Assembly (NCBI GenBank): GCA_963978545.1
Contig: OZ021733.1
Coordinates: 73,935,589-73,999,588 of the forward strand
DNA length: 64,000 bases
Direction: 5' to 3'
DNA from: Linyphia triangularis
Lineage: Eukaryota; Arthropoda; Arachnida; Araneae; Linyphiidae
Both the position numbers and the translations under genes were made by a program. Shown one piece after another: positions 36,401 to 50,565 of the stretch (position 1 is its first letter; every line of letters begins with the position of its first letter). The notes under the pieces were generated by a model. That model ran no database searches, was not told where the DNA came from, and saw nothing but the letters and a program-made list of their open reading frames with translations.

Positions 36401-39400
36401 TTCATATTCTGTCCAAATGTGACTGAAAAAATAATTTTTTGAATTTTCAAATTTTTCGAAATTTTTCAAAGGGGTTAGCCTTAGGAAATTTTATGAAAAA
36501 ATCACTTTTCCAAAAAATGGCTCAAAATGCTTCCAGATTTTGGTTTTAAAATAGAAATATGATTTGCAGTCACTTTATTTCAAATCTGCCCAAAAAAGGA
36601 CCCTTTAATTCAGTTTATAGCCCAAAATGTAGGTAAAATTCAGAAATTTTCAGTGTTTGAAATGCAGTCCTTTTTTGGGATAAACTTTCGACCCCCTTAA
36701 TATTTAGTGGTTGTTAAGATTTTCATTTTTAAGAATCTCCTATTAATGAACTTCAATGTGGCCAAGTCACAACATTGTGCTCCCAAAACTCTCTGTGTAA
36801 AAATTATGTATGTGTACCACTGAAAAAAACAAATTTGCAAATTTTGACCCCCTTAATATTTTGTGGTTGTTAAGATTTTCGTTTTTAAGAATCTCCTATA
36901 GAAGACCTTAAATGTGGCCAAGTTACAATACTGTGCTCCAAATACACTATGAGTAAAAATTCAAAAACTGTAAAATCAATGTATTTTCAAAGTTAAATTT
37001 TGAACTTTGAAAATAGTGGCTCAAATGCTACCAAATTTTTTTTGGGGACCTGAAATATGTTTTATATTCATATTCTGTCCAAATGTGACTGAAAAAATAA
37101 TTTTTTGAATTTTCAAATTTTTCGAAATTTTTCAAAGGGGTTAGCCTTAGGAAATTTTATGAAAAAATCACTTTTCCAAAAAATGGCTCAAAATGCTTCC
37201 AGATTTTGGTTTTAAAATAGAAATATGATTTGCAGTAACTTTATTTCAAATCTGCCCAAAAAAGGACCCTTTAATTCAGTTTATAGCCCAAAATGTAGGT
37301 AAAATTCAGAAATTTTCAGTGTTTGAAATGCAGTCCTTTTTTGGGATAAACTTTCGACCCCCTTAATATTTAGTGGTTGTTAAGATTTTCATTTTTAAGA
37401 ATCTCCTATTAATGAACTTCAATGTGGCCAAGTCACAACATTGTGCTCCCAAAACTCTCTGTGTAAAAATTATGTATGTGTACCACTGAAAAAAACAAAT
37501 TTGCAAATTTTGACCCCCTTAATATTTTGTGGTTGTTAAGATTTTCGTTTTTAAGAATCTCCTATAGAAGACCTTAAATGTGGCCAAGTTACAATACTGT
37601 GCTCCAAATACACTATGAGTAAAAATTCAAAAACTGTAAAATCAATGTATTTTCAAAGGGAAATTTTGAACTTTGAAAATAGTGGCTCAAATGCTACCAA
37701 ATTTTTTTTGTGGACCTGAAATATGTTTTATATTCATATTCTGTCCAAATGTGACTGAAAAAATAATTTTTTGAATTTTCAAATTTTTCGAAATTTTTCA
37801 AAGGGGTTAGCCTTAGGAAATTTTATGAAAAAATCACTTTTCCAAAAAATGGCTCAAAATGCTTCCAGATTTTGGTTTTAAAATAGAAATATGATTTGCA
37901 GTCACTTTATTTCAAATCTGCCCAATAAAGGACCCTTAATTCAGTTTATAGCCCAAAATGTAGGTAAAATTCAGAAATTTTCAGTGTTTGAAATGCAGTC
38001 CTTTTTTGGGATCAACTTTCGACCCCCTTAATATTTAGTGGTTGTTAAGATTTTCGTTTTTAAGAATCTCCTATTAATGAACTTCAATGTTGCCAAGTTA
38101 CAACATTGTGCTCCCAAAACTCTCTGTGTAAAAATTATGTATGTGTACCACTGAAAAAAACAACTTTGCAAATTTTGACCCCCTTAATATTTTGTGGTTG
38201 TTAAGATTTTCGTTTTTAAGAATCTCCTATAGAAGACCTTAAATGTGGCCAAGTAACAATACTGTGCTCCAAATACACTATGAGTAAAAATTCAAAAACT
38301 GTAAAATCAATGTATTTTCAAAGGGAAATTTTGAACTTTGAAAATAGTGGCTCAAATGCTACCAAATTTTTTTTGTGGACCTGAAATATGTTTTATATTC
38401 ATATTCTGTCCAAATGTGACTGAAAAAATAATTTTTTGAATTTTCAAATTTTTCGAAATTTTTCAAAGGGGTTAGCCTTAGGAAATTTTATGAAAAAATC
38501 ACTTTTCCAAAAAATGGCTCAAAATGCTTCCAGATTTTGGTTTTAAAATAGAAATATGATTTGCAGTCACTTTATTTCAAATCTGCCCAATAAAGGACCC
38601 TTAATTCAGTTTATAGCCCAAAATGTAGGTAAAATTCAGAAATTTTCAGTGTTTGAAATGCAGTCCTTTTTTGGGATCAACTTTCGACCCCCTTAATATT
38701 TAGTGGTTGTTAAGATTTTCGTTTTTAAGAATCTCCTATTAATGAACTTCAATGTTGCCAAGTTACAACATTGTGCTCCCAAAACTCTCTGTGTAAAAAT
38801 TATGTATGTGTACCACTGAAAAAAACAACTTTGCAAATTTTGACCCCCTTAATATTTTGTGGTTGTTAAGATTTTCGTTTTTAAGAATCTCCTATAGAAG
38901 ACCTTAAATGTGGCCAAGTAACAATACTGTGCTCCAAATACACTATGAGTAAAAATTCAAAAACTGTAAAATCAATGTATTTTCAAAGGGAAATTTTGAA
39001 CTTTGAAAATAGTGGCTCAAATGCTACCAAATTTTTTTTGGGGACCTGAAATATGTTTTATATTCATATTCTGTCCAAATGTGACTGAAAAAATAATTTT
39101 TTGAATTTTCAAATTTTTCGAAATTTTTCAAAGGGGTTAGCCTTAGGAAATTTTATGAAAAAATCACTTTTCCAAAAAATGGCTCAAAATGCTTCCAGAT
39201 TTTGGTTTTAAAATAGAAATATGATTTGCAGTAACTTTATTTCAAATCTGCCCAAAAAAGGACCCTTTAATTCAGTTTATAGCCCAAAATGTAGGTAAAA
39301 TTCAGAAATTTTCAGTGTTTGAAATGCAGTCCTTTTTTGGGATAAACTTTCGACCCCCTTAATATTTAGTGGTTGTTAAGATTTTCATTTTTAAGAATCT

Positions 39401-42400
39401 CCTATTAATGAACTTCAATGTGGCCAAGTCACAACATTGTGCTCCCAAAACTCTCTGTGTAAAAATTATGTATGTGTACCACTGAAAAAAACAAATTTGC
39501 AAATTTTGACCCCCTTAATATTTTGTGGTTGTTAAGATTTTCGTTTTTAAGAATCTCCTATAGAAGACCTTAAATGTGGCCAAGTTACAATACTGTGCTC
39601 CAAATACACTATGAGTAAAAATTCAAAAACTGTAAAATCAATGTATTTTCAAAGGGAAATTTTGAACTTTGAAAATAGTGGCTCAAATGCTACCAAATTT
39701 TTTTTGGGGACCTGAAATATGTTTTATATTCATATTCTGTCCAAATGTGACTGAAAAAATAATTTTTTGAATTTTCAAATTTTTCGAAATTTTTCAAAGG
39801 GGTTAGCCTTAGGAAATTTTATGAAAAAATCACTTTTCCAAAAAATGGCTCAAAATGCTTCCAGATTTTGGTTTTAAAATAGAAATATGATTTGCAGTCA
39901 CTTTATTTCAAATCTGCCCAATAAAGGACCCTTAATTCAGTTTATAGCCCAAAATGTAGGTAAAATTCAGAAATTTTCAGTGTTTGAAATGCAGTCCTTT
40001 TTTGGGATCAACTTTCGACCCCCTTAATATTTAGTGGTTGTTAAGATTTTCGTTTTTAAGAATCTCCTATTAATGAACTTCAATGTTGCCAAGTTACAAC
40101 ATTGTGCTCCCAAAACTCTCTGTGTAAAAATTATGTATGTGTACCACTGAAAAAAACAACTTTGCAAATTTTGACCCCCTTAATATTTTGTGGTTGTTAA
40201 GATTTTCGTTTTTAAGAATCTCCTATAGAAGACCTTAAATGTGGCCAAGTAACAATACTGTGCTCCAAATACACTATGAGTAAAAATTCAAAAACTGTAA
40301 AATCAATGTATTTTCAAAGGGAAATTTTGAACTTTGAAAATAGTGGCTCAAATGCTACCAAATTTTTTTTGGGGACCTGAAATATGTTTTATATTCATAT
40401 TCTGTCCAAATGTGACTGAAAAAATAATTTTTTGAATTTTCAAATTTTTCGAAATTTTTCAAAGGGGTTAGCCTTAGGAAATTTTATGAAAAAATCACTT
40501 TTCCAAAAAATGGCTCAAAATGCTTCCAGATTTTGGTTTTAAAATAGAAATATGATTTGCAGTAACTTTATTTCAAATCTGCCCAAAAAAGGACCCTTTA
40601 ATTCAGTTTATAGCCCAAAATGTAGGTAAAATTCAGAAATTTTCAGTGTTTGAAATGCAGTCCTTTTTTGGGATAAACTTTCGACCCCCTTAATATTTAG
40701 TGGTTGTTAAGATTTTCATTTTTAAGAATCTCCTATTAATGAACTTCAATGTGGCCAAGTCACAACATTGTGCTCCCAAAACTCTCTGTGTAAAAATTAT
40801 GTATGTGTACCACTGAAAAAAACAAATTTGCAAATTTTGACCCCCTTAATATTTTGTGGTTGTTAAGATTTTCGTTTTTAAGAATCTCCTATAGAAGACC
40901 TTAAATGTGGCCAAGTTACAATACTGTGCTCCAAATACACTATGAGTAAAAATTCAAAAACTGTAAAATCAATGTATTTTCAAAGGGAAATTTTGAACTT
41001 TGAAAATAGTGGCTCAAATGCTACCAAATTTTTTTTGGGGACCTGAAATATGTTTTATATTCATATTCTGTCCAAATGTGACTGAAAAAATAATTTTTTG
41101 AATTTTCAAATTTTTCGAAATTTTTCAAAGGGGTTAGCCTTAGGAAATTTTATGAAAAAATCACTTTTCCAAAAAATGGCTCAAAATGCTTCCAGATTTT
41201 GGTTTTAAAATAGAAATATGATTTGCAGTCACTTTATTTCAAATCTGCCCAATAAAGGACCCTTAATTCAGTTTATAGCCCAAAATGTAGGTAAAATTCA
41301 GAAATTTTCAGTGTTTGAAATGCAGTCCTTTTTTGGGATCAACTTTCGACCCCCTTAATATTTAGTGGTTGTTAAGATTTTCGTTTTTAAGAATCTCCTA
41401 TTAATGAACTTCAATGTTGCCAAGTTACAACATTGTGCTCCCAAAACTCTCTGTGTAAAAATTATGTATGTGTACCACTGAAAAAAACAACTTTGCAAAT
41501 TTTGACCCCCTTAATATTTTGTGGTTGTTAAGATTTTCGTTTTTAAGAATCTCCTATAGAAGACCTTAAATGTGGCCAAGTGAAAATACTGTGCTCCAAA
41601 TACACTATGAGTAAAAATTCAAAAACTGTAAAATCAATGTATTTTCAAAGGGAAATTTTGAACTTTGAAAATAGTGGCTCAAATGCTACCAAATTTTTTT
41701 TGGGGACCTGAAATATGTTTTATATTCATATTCTGTCCAAATGTGACTGAAAAAATAATTTTTTGAATTTTCAAATTTTTCGAAATTTTTCAAAGGGGTT
41801 AGCCTTAGGAAATTTTATGAAAAAATCACTTTTCCAAAAAATGGCTCAAAATGCTTCCAGATTTTGGTTTTAAAATAGAAATATGATTTGCAGTCACTTT
41901 ATTTCAAATCTGCCCAATAAAGGACCCTTAATTCAGTTTATAGCCCAAAATGTAGGTAAAATTCAGAAATTTTCAGTGTTTGAAATGCAGTCCTTTTTTG
42001 GGATCAACTTTCGACCCCCTTAATATTTAGTGGTTGTTAAGATTTTCGTTTTTAAGAATCTCCTATTAATGAACTTCAATGTTGCCAAGTTACAACATTG
42101 TGCTCCCAAAACTCTCTGTGTAAAAATTATGTATGTGTACCACTGAAAAAAACAACTTTGCAAATTTTGACCCCCTTAATATTTTGTGGTTGTTAAGATT
42201 TTCGTTTTTAAGAATCTCCTATAGAAGACCTTAAATGTGGCCAAGTAACAATACTGTGCTCCAAATACACTATGAGTAAAAATTCAAAAACTGTAAAATC
42301 AATGTATTTTCAAAGGGAAATTTTGAACTTTGAAAATAGTGGCTCAAATGCTACCAAATTTTTTTTGGGGACCTGAAATATGTTTTATATTCATATTCTG

Positions 42401-45138
42401 TCCAAATGTGACTGAAAAAATAATTTTTTGAATTTTCAAATTTTTCGAAATTTTTCAAAGGGGTTAGCCTTAGGAAATTTTATGAAAAAATCACTTTTCC
42501 AAAAAATGGCTCAAAATGCTTCCAGATTTTGGTTTTAAAATAGAAATATGATTTGCAGTAACTTTATTTCAAATCTGCCCAAAAAAGGACCCTTTAATTC
42601 AGTTTATAGCCCAAAATGTAGGTAAAATTCAGAAATTTTCAGTGTTTGAAATGCAGTCCTTTTTTGGGATAAACTTTCGACCCCCTTAATATTTAGTGGT
42701 TGTTAAGATTTTCATTTTTAAGAATCTCCTATTAATGAACTTCAATGTGGCCAAGTCACAACATTGTGCTCCCAAAACTCTCTGTGTAAAAATTATGTAT
42801 GTGTACCACTGAAAAAAACAAATTTGCAAATTTTGACCCCCTTAATATTTTGTGGTTGTTAAGATTTTCGTTTTTAAGAATCTCCTATAGAAGACCTTAA
42901 ATGTGGCCAAGTTACAATACTGTGCTCCAAATACACTATGAGTAAAAATTCAAAAACTGTAAAATCAATGTATTTTCAAAGGGAAATTTTGAACTTTGAA
43001 AATAGTGGCTCAAATGCTACCAAATTTTTTTTGGGGACCTGAAATATGTTTTATATTCATATTCTGTCCAAATGTGACTGAAAAAATAATTTTTTGAATT
43101 TTCAAATTTTTCGAAATTTTTCAAAGGGGTTAGCCTTAGGAAATTTTATGAAAAAATCACTTTTCCAAAAAATGGCTCAAAATGCTTCCAGATTTTGGTT
43201 TTAAAATAGAAATATGATTTGCAGTCACTTTATTTCAAATCTGCCCAATAAAGGACCCTTAATTCAGTTTATAGCCCAAAATGTAGGTAAAATTCAGAAA
43301 TTTTCAGTGTTTGAAATGCAGTCCTTTTTTGGGATCAACTTTCGACCCCCTTAATATTTAGTGGTTGTTAAGATTTTCGTTTTTAAGAATCTCCTATTAA
43401 TGAACTTCAATGTTGCCAAGTTACAACATTGTGCTCCCAAAACTCTCTGTGTAAAAATTATGTATGTGTACCACTGAAAAAAACAACTTTGCAAATTTTG
43501 ACCCCCTTAATATTTTGTGGTTGTTAAGATTTTCGTTTTTAAGAATCTCCTATAGAAGACCTTAAATGTGGCCAAGTAACAATACTGTGCTCCAAATACA
43601 CTATGAGTAAAAATTCAAAAACTGTAAAATCAATGTATTTTCAAAGGGAAATTTTGAACTTTGAAAATAGTGGCTCAAATGCTACCAAATTTTTTTTGGG
43701 GACCTGAAATATGTTTTATATTCATATTCTGTCCAAATGTGACTGAAAAAATAATTTTTTGAATTTTCAAATTTTTCGAAATTTTTCAAAGGGGTTAGCC
43801 TTAGGAAATTTTATGAAAAAATCACTTTTCCAAAAAATGGCTCAAAATGCTTCCAGATTTTGGTTTTAAAATAGAAATATGATTTGCAGTCACTTTATTT
43901 CAAATCTGCCCAATAAAGGACCCTTAATTCAGTTTATAGCCCAAAATGTAGGTAAAATTCAGAAATTTTCAGTGTTTGAAATGCAGTCCTTTTTTGGGAT
44001 CAACTTTCGACCCCCTTAATATTTAGTGGTTGTTAAGATTTTCGTTTTTAAGAATCTCCTATTAATGAACTTCAATGTTGCCAAGTTACAACATTGTGCT
44101 CCCAAAACTCTCTGTGTAAAAATTATGTATGTGTACCACTGAAAAAAACAACTTTGCAAATTTTGACCCCCTTAATATTTTGTGGTTGTTAAGATTTTCG
44201 TTTTTAAGAATCTCCTATAGAAGACCTTAAATGTGGCCAAGTTACAATACTGTGCTCCAAATACACTATGAGTAAAAATTCAAAAACTGTAAAATCAATG
44301 TATTTTCAAAGGGAAATTTTGAACTTTGAAAATAGTGGCTCAAATGCTACCAAATTTTTTTTGGGGACCTGAAATATGTTTTATATTCATATTCTGTCCA
44401 AATGTGACTGAAAAAATAATTTTTTGAATTTTCAAATTTTTCGAAATTTTTCAAAGGGGTTAGCCTTAGGAAATTTTATGAAAAAATCACTTTTCCAAAA
44501 AATGGCTCAAAATGCTTCCAGATTTTGGTTTTAAAATAGAAATATGATTTGCAGTCACTTTATTTCAAATCTGCCCAAAAAAGGACCCTTTAATTCAGTT
44601 TATAGCCCAAAATGTAGGTAAAATTCAGAAATTTTCAGTGTTTGAAATGCAGTCCTTTTTTGGGATAAACTTTCGACCACCTTAATATTTAGTGGTTGTT
44701 AAGATTTTCATTTTTAAGAATCTCCTATTAATGAACTTCAATGTGGCCAAGTCACAACATTGTGCTCCCAAAACTCTCTGTGTAAAAATTATGTATGTGT
44801 ACCACTGAAAAAAACAAATTTGCAAATTTTGACCCCCTTAATATTTTGTGGTTGTTAAGATTTTCGTTTTTAAGAATCTCCTATAGAAGACCTTAAATGT
44901 GGCCAAGTTACAATACTGTGCTCCAAATACACTATGAGTAAAAATTCAAAAACTGTAAAATCAATGTATTTTCAAAGGGAAATTTTGAACTTTGAAAATA
45001 GTGGCTCAAATGCTACCAAATTTTTTTTGTGGACCTGAAATATGTTTTATATTCATATTCTGTCCAAATGTGACTGAAAAAATAATTTTTTGAATTTTCA
45101 AATTTTTCGAAATTTTTCAAAGGGGTTAGTCTTAGGAA
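30498..45138 (+). repeat. A-monomer array IV: 22 tandem units
   Basis: Units start at 30498, 31163, 31828, 32494, 33159, 33825, 34490, 35156, 35822, 36488, 37154, 37820, 38485, 39150, 39816, 40481, 41147, 41812, 42477, 43143, 43808 and 44473. Types a and b alternate much more than in array I. The pair 31828+32494 (GTGGATAAG, then TGCCTAATAAAGG) repeats at 33159+33825, a 1331-bp dimer. From 37154 the order is b-a-a-b-a-b-a-a-b-a-a-b. Type b units there mostly have CAGTAACTTT and CAAATTTGC, and type a units have CCAATAAAGG and mostly AAGTAACAATA. These variants are rare or absent in array I. Private changes include AAAGTTAAATT near 36990 and AAGTGAAAATA near 41580. Confidence 0.95.
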
Positions 45139-45678
45139 ATTTTATGAAAAAATCACTTTTCCAAAAAATAATTTTTTGAATTTTCAAATTTTTCAAAGGG
45201 TTAGCCTTAGGAAATTTTATGAAAAAATCACTTTTCCAAAAAATAATTTTTTCAATTTTCAAATTTTTCAAAGGGGTTAGTCTTAGGAAATTTTATGAAA
45301 AAATCACTTTTCCAAAAAAAAAAATTTTGAATTTTCAAATTTTTCAAAGGGGTTAGCCTTAGGAAATTTTATGAAAAAATCACTTTTTCAAAAAATAATT
45401 TTTTGAATTTTCAAATTTTTCAAAGGGGTTAGCCTTAGGAAATTTTATGAAAAAATCACTTTTTCAAAAAATAATTTTTTGAATTTTCAAATTTTTCAAG
45501 GGGGTTAGCCTTAGGAAATTTTACGAAAAAATCACTTTTTCAAAAAATAATTTTTTGAATTTTCAAATTTTTCAAGGGGGTTAGCCTTAGGAAATTTTAC
45601 GAAAAAATCACTTTTCCAAAAATAATTTTTTGAATTTTCAAATTTTTCGAAATTTTTCAAAGGGGTTAGACTTAGGAA
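45139..45678 (+). repeat. S array, pre-B type with a different entry, 7 units
   Basis: Units start at 45139, 45214, 45290, 45366, 45442, 45518 and 45594. The preceding A unit ends GTCTTAGGAA, and there is no AATCCCTTTT unit or 5-bp-insertion A unit. This array was thus joined to A inside the S order rather than at the usual boundary. The TTTTTCAAAAAAT and CAAGGGGG/TTTTACG units are doubled. One unit has an 11-A run before ATTTTGAATTTT. It ends in GACTTAGG next to B5. Confidence 0.92.
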
Positions 45679-47489
45679 ATTTTATGAAAAAATCACTTTT
45701 CCAAAAAATTTCTCAAAATGCTTCCAGATTTTGGTTTTAAAATAGAAATATAGTTTACAGTAACTTTTTATTAAATATGCCCAAGAAAGGACCCTCAAAT
45801 CGCTTTATAAACCAAGCTGTCGGTATAATTCAGAAAAATCCAAAATAACGCGTTAACACAGAAATGGAGACGTTTTTGAACGCAATTTTTGAAACTAGTT
45901 GGGAATTGTCCGAAATGCTTTAAAATTTTAGCTGTGACCTTAGAGTATGCTCAAAAGTTACTTTTTATCAAAACTGTTCAAGAAAGGACCCTTATATCGA
46001 TTTATATCCCAAATTATCGGTAAAATTCAGAAAAATCCAAAATAACGCGTTAACACAGAAATAGAGACGATTTTGAAAGCAATTTTTAAAACTAGCTGGG
46101 AATTGTCCGAAATGCTTTGAAAATGATCAAAAGTAACTTTTTATAAAAACTGTCAAGAAAGGACCCTTAAATCGCTGTATAGCCTAAACTGTCGGTAAAA
46201 TTCAGAAAAATCCAAAATAACGCGTTAACACAGAAATAGAGACGATTTTGAACGATATTTTTCAAACTAGCTGGGAATTGTCCGAAATGCTTTGAAAATG
46301 CTCAAGAGTTACTTTTTATCAAAACTGTCAAGAAAGGACCCTTAAATCGCTTTATAGCCCAAACTGTCGGTAAAATTCAGAAAAATCCAAAATAACGCGT
46401 TAACACAGAAATAGAGACGATTTTGAACGATATTTTTAAAACTAGCTGGGAATTGTCCGAAATGCTTTGAAAATGCTCAAGAGTTACTTTTTATCAAAAC
46501 TGTCAAGAAAGGACCCTTAAATCGCTTTATAGCCCAAACTGTCGGTAAAATTCAGAAAAATCCAAAATAACGCGTTAACACAGAAATAGAGACGATTTTG
46601 AAAGCAATTTTTAAAACTAGCTGGGAATTGTCCGAAATGCTTTGAAAATGCTCAAAAGTAACTTTTTATCAAAACTGTCAAGAAAGGACCCTTTAATCGC
46701 TTTATAGCCCAAACTGTTGGTAGAATTCCGAAAAATCCAAAATAACGCGTTAACACAGAAATAGAGACGGTTTTGAACGCAATTTCTGAAACTAGCTGGG
46801 AATTGTCCGAAATGCTTTAAAATTTTAGCTGTGACCTAAGAGTATGCTTAAAAGTTTTTTTTTATCAAAACTGTTCAAGAAAGGACCCTTAAATCGATTT
46901 ATAGCCTAAACTGTCGGTAAAATTCAGAAAAATCCAAAATAACGCGTTAACACAGAAATAGAGACGATTTTGAACGATATTTTTAAAACTAGCTGGGAAA
47001 TGTCCGAAATGCTTTGAAAATGCTCAATAGTTACTTTTTATCAAAACTGTTCAAGAAAAGACCCTTAAATCGATTTATAGCCCAATCTGTCGGGAAAATT
47101 CAGTAAAATCCAAAATAACGCGTTAGCACAGAAATAGAGACGGTTTTGAACGAAATTTTGGAATTTAGCTGGGAAATGTCCGAAATGTGTCAAATTTAGC
47201 TGTTAACATAGGAGAATGCTTAAGAGTTACTTTTTATCAAAACTATCCAAGAAAGGTCCCTTAAATCGCTTTATAGCCCAAACTGTCGTTAAAATTCAAA
47301 AAAATCCAAAATAACGCGTTTGCTCAGAAATGGAGACGATTTTGTACGAAATTTTGAAACTAGCTGGGAAATTTTAGTTGAAGACCTGAAATATGTTTTA
47401 TATTCATATTCTGTCGAAATTTGACTGAAAAAATAATTTTTTGAATTTTCAAATTTTTCGAAATTTTTCAAAGGGGTTAGACTTAGGAA
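45679..47489 (+). repeat. B block 5: 9 B units (1811 bp)
   Basis: AACGCGTT lies at 45847, 46044, 46219, 46394, 46569, 46744, 46941, 47117 and 47313, the same spacing as block 1. Two variants are shared only with block 7. One is a nine-T run (AAAAGTTTTTTTTTATC) near 46850, in place of the usual AAAAATTACTTTTTATC. The other is GAAATGTGTC in place of GAAAAGTGTC near 47182. Confidence 0.95.
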
Positions 47490-47898
47490 ATTTTATGAAA
47501 AAATCACTTTTCCAAAAAATAATTTTTTGAATTTTCAAATTTTTCGAAATTTTTCAAAGGGGTTAGTCTTAGGAAATTTTATGAAAAAATCACTTTTCCA
47601 AAAAATAATTTTTTGAATTTTCAAATTTTTCAAAGGGGTTAGCCTTAGGATATTTTATGAAAAAATCACTTTTCCAAAAAATAATTTTTTGAATTTTCAA
47701 ATTTTTCAAAGGGGTTAGCCTTAGGAAATTTTATGAAAAAATCACTTTTCCAAAAATAATTTTTTGAATTTTCAAATTTTTCGAAATTTTTGAAAGGGGT
47801 TAGCCTTGGGAAATTTTATGAAAAAATCACTTTTCCAAAAAATAATTTTTTGAATTTTCAAATTTTTCGAAATTTTTCAAAGGGGTTAGCCTTAGGAA
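47490..47898 (+). repeat. S array, post-B type, 5 units
   Basis: Units start at 47490, 47576, 47652, 47728 and 47813. The first post-B unit of the usual order (76 bp) is missing, so an 86-bp unit follows B5 directly. GGATATTTT precedes 47652. The unit at 47728 has CCAAAAATAA and ends with TTTGAAAGG and CCTTGGGAA, which are found only here and in the partner copy at 57171. Confidence 0.92.
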
Positions 47899-50565
47899 AT
47901 TTTATGAAAAAATCACTTTTCCAAAAAATGGCTCAAAATGCTTCCAGATTTTGGTTTTAAAATAGAAATATGATTTGCAGTCACTTTATTTCAAATCTGC
48001 CCAAAAAAGGACCCTTAATTCAGTTTATAGCCCAAAATGTAGGTAAAATTCAGAAATTTTCAGTGTTTGAAATGCAGTCCTTTTTTGGGATCAACTTTCG
48101 ACCCCCTTAATATTTAGTGGTTGTTAAGATTTTCGTTTTTAAGAATCTCCTATTAATGAACTTCAATGTTGCCAAGTTACAACATTGTGCTCCCAAAACT
48201 CTCTGTGTAAAAATTATGTATGTGTACCACTGAAAAAAACAACTTTGCAAATTTTGACCCCCTTAATATTTTGTGGTTGTTAAGATTTTCGTTTTTAAGA
48301 ATCTCCTATAGAAGACCTTAAATGTGGCCAAGTTACAATACTGTGCTCCAAATACACTATGAGTAAAAATTCAAAAACTGTAAAATCAATGTATTTTCAA
48401 AGGGAAATTTTGAACTTTTAAAATAGTGGCTCAAATGCTACCAAATTTTTTTTGGGGACCTGAAATATGTTTTATATTTATATTCTGTCCAAATGTGACT
48501 GAAAAAATAATTTTTTGAATTTTCAAATTTTTCGAAATTTTTCAAAGGGGTTAGCCTTAGGAAATTTTATGAAAAAATCACTTTTCCAAAAAATGGCTCA
48601 AAATGCTTCCAGATTTTGGTTTTAAAATAGAAATATGATTTGCAGTCACTTTATTTCAAATCTGCCCAAAAAAGGACCCTTAATTCAGTTTATAGCCCAA
48701 AATGTAGGTAAAATTCAGAAATTTTCAGTGTTTGAAATGCAGTCCTTTTTTGGGATCAACTTTCGACCCCCTTAATATTTAGTGGTTGTTAAGATTTTCG
48801 TTTTTAAGAATCTCCTATTAATGAACTTCAATGTTGCCAAGTTACAACATTGTGCTCCCAAAACTCTCTGTGTAAAAATTATGTATGTGTACCACTGAAA
48901 AAAACAACTTTGCAAATTTTGACCCCCTTAATATTTTGTGGTTGTTAAGATTTTCGTTTTTAAGAATCTCCTATAGAAGACCTTAAATGTGGCCAAGTTA
49001 CAATACTGTGCTCCAAATACACTATGAGTAAAAATTCAAAAACTGTAAAATCAATGTATTTTCAAAGGGAAATTTTGAACTTTTAAAATAGTGGCTCAAA
49101 TGCTACCAAATTTTTTTTGGGGACCTGAAATATGTTTTATATTCATATTCTGTCCAAATGTGACTGAAAAAATAATTTTTTGAATTTTCAAATTTTTCGA
49201 AATTTTTCAAAGGGGTTAGCCTTAGGAAATTTTATGAAAAAATCACTTTTCCAAAAAATGGCTCAAAATGCTTCCAGATTTTGGTTTTAAAATAGAAATA
49301 TGATTTGCAGTCACTTTATTTCAAATCTGCCCAAAAAAGGACCCTTTAATTCAGTTTATAGCCCAAAATGTAGGTAAAATTCAGAAATTTTCAGTGTTTG
49401 AAATGCAGTCCTTTTTTGGGATAAACTTTCGACCCCCTTAATATTTAGTGGTTGTTAAGATTTTCATTTTTAAGAATCTCCTATTAATGAACTTCAATGT
49501 GGCCAAGTCACAACACTGTGCTCCCAAAACTCTCTGTGTAAAAATTATGTATGTGTACCACTGAAAAAAACAACTTTGCAAATTTTGACCCCCTTAATAT
49601 TTTGTGGTTGTTAAGATTTTCGTTTTTAAGAATCTCCTATAGAAGACCTTAAATGTGGCCAAGTTACAATACTGTGCTCAAAATACACTATGAGTAAAAA
49701 TTCAAAAACTGTAAAATCAATGTATTTTCAAAGGGAAATTTTGAACTTTGAAAATAGTGGCTCAAATGCTACCAAATTTTTTTTGTGGACCTGAAATATG
49801 TTTTATATTCATATTCTGTCCAAATGTGACTGAAAAAATAATTTTTTGAATTTTCAAATTTTTCGAAATTTTTCAAAGGGGTTAGCCTTAGGAAATTTTA
49901 TGAAAAAATCACTTTTCCAAAAAATGGCTCAAAATGCTTCCAGATTTTGGTTTTAAAATAGAAATATGATTTGCAGTCACTTTATTTCAAATCTGCCCAA
50001 AAAAGGACCCTTTAATTCAGTTTATAGCCCAAAATGTAGGTAAAATTCAGAAATTTTCAGTGTTTGAAATGCAGTCCTTTTTTGGGATAAACTTTCGACC
50101 CCCTTAATATTTAGTGGTTGTTAAGATTTTCATTTTTAAGAATCTCCTATTAATGAACTTCAATGTGGCCAAGTCACAACATTGTGCTCCCAAAACTCTC
50201 TGTGTAAAAATTATGTATGTGTACCACTGAAAAAAACAACTTTGCAAATTTTGACCCCCTTAATATTTTGTGGTTGTTAAGATTTTCGTTTTTAAGAATC
50301 TCCTATAGAAGACCTTAAATGTGGCCAAGTTACAATACTGTGCTCCAAATACACTACGAGTAAAAATTCAAAAACTCCAAAATACAATCAATGTATTTTC
50401 AAAGGGAAATTTTGAACTTTGAAAATAATGGCTCAAATGCTACCAAATTTTTTTTGGGGACCTGAAATATGTTTTATATTTATATTCTGTCCAAATGTGA
50501 CTGAAAAAATAATTTTTTGAATTTTCAAATTTTTCGAAATTTTTCAAAGGGGTTAGCCTTATGAA
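47899..50565 (+). repeat. A-monomer array: 4 units
   Basis: Units start at 47899, 48564, 49229 and 49895. The first two are type a with GAACTTTTAAAA. The third is type b with AACACTGTG, CTCAAAATAC and TTTGTGGACC. The fourth is type b with CTACGAG and the 5-bp insertion, 671 bp long, ending CCTTATGAA. GAACTTTTAAAA, and AACACTG with CTCAAAATAC, are also seen in array I (8647, 9977), so this group and the right end of array I look related. Confidence 0.94.
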
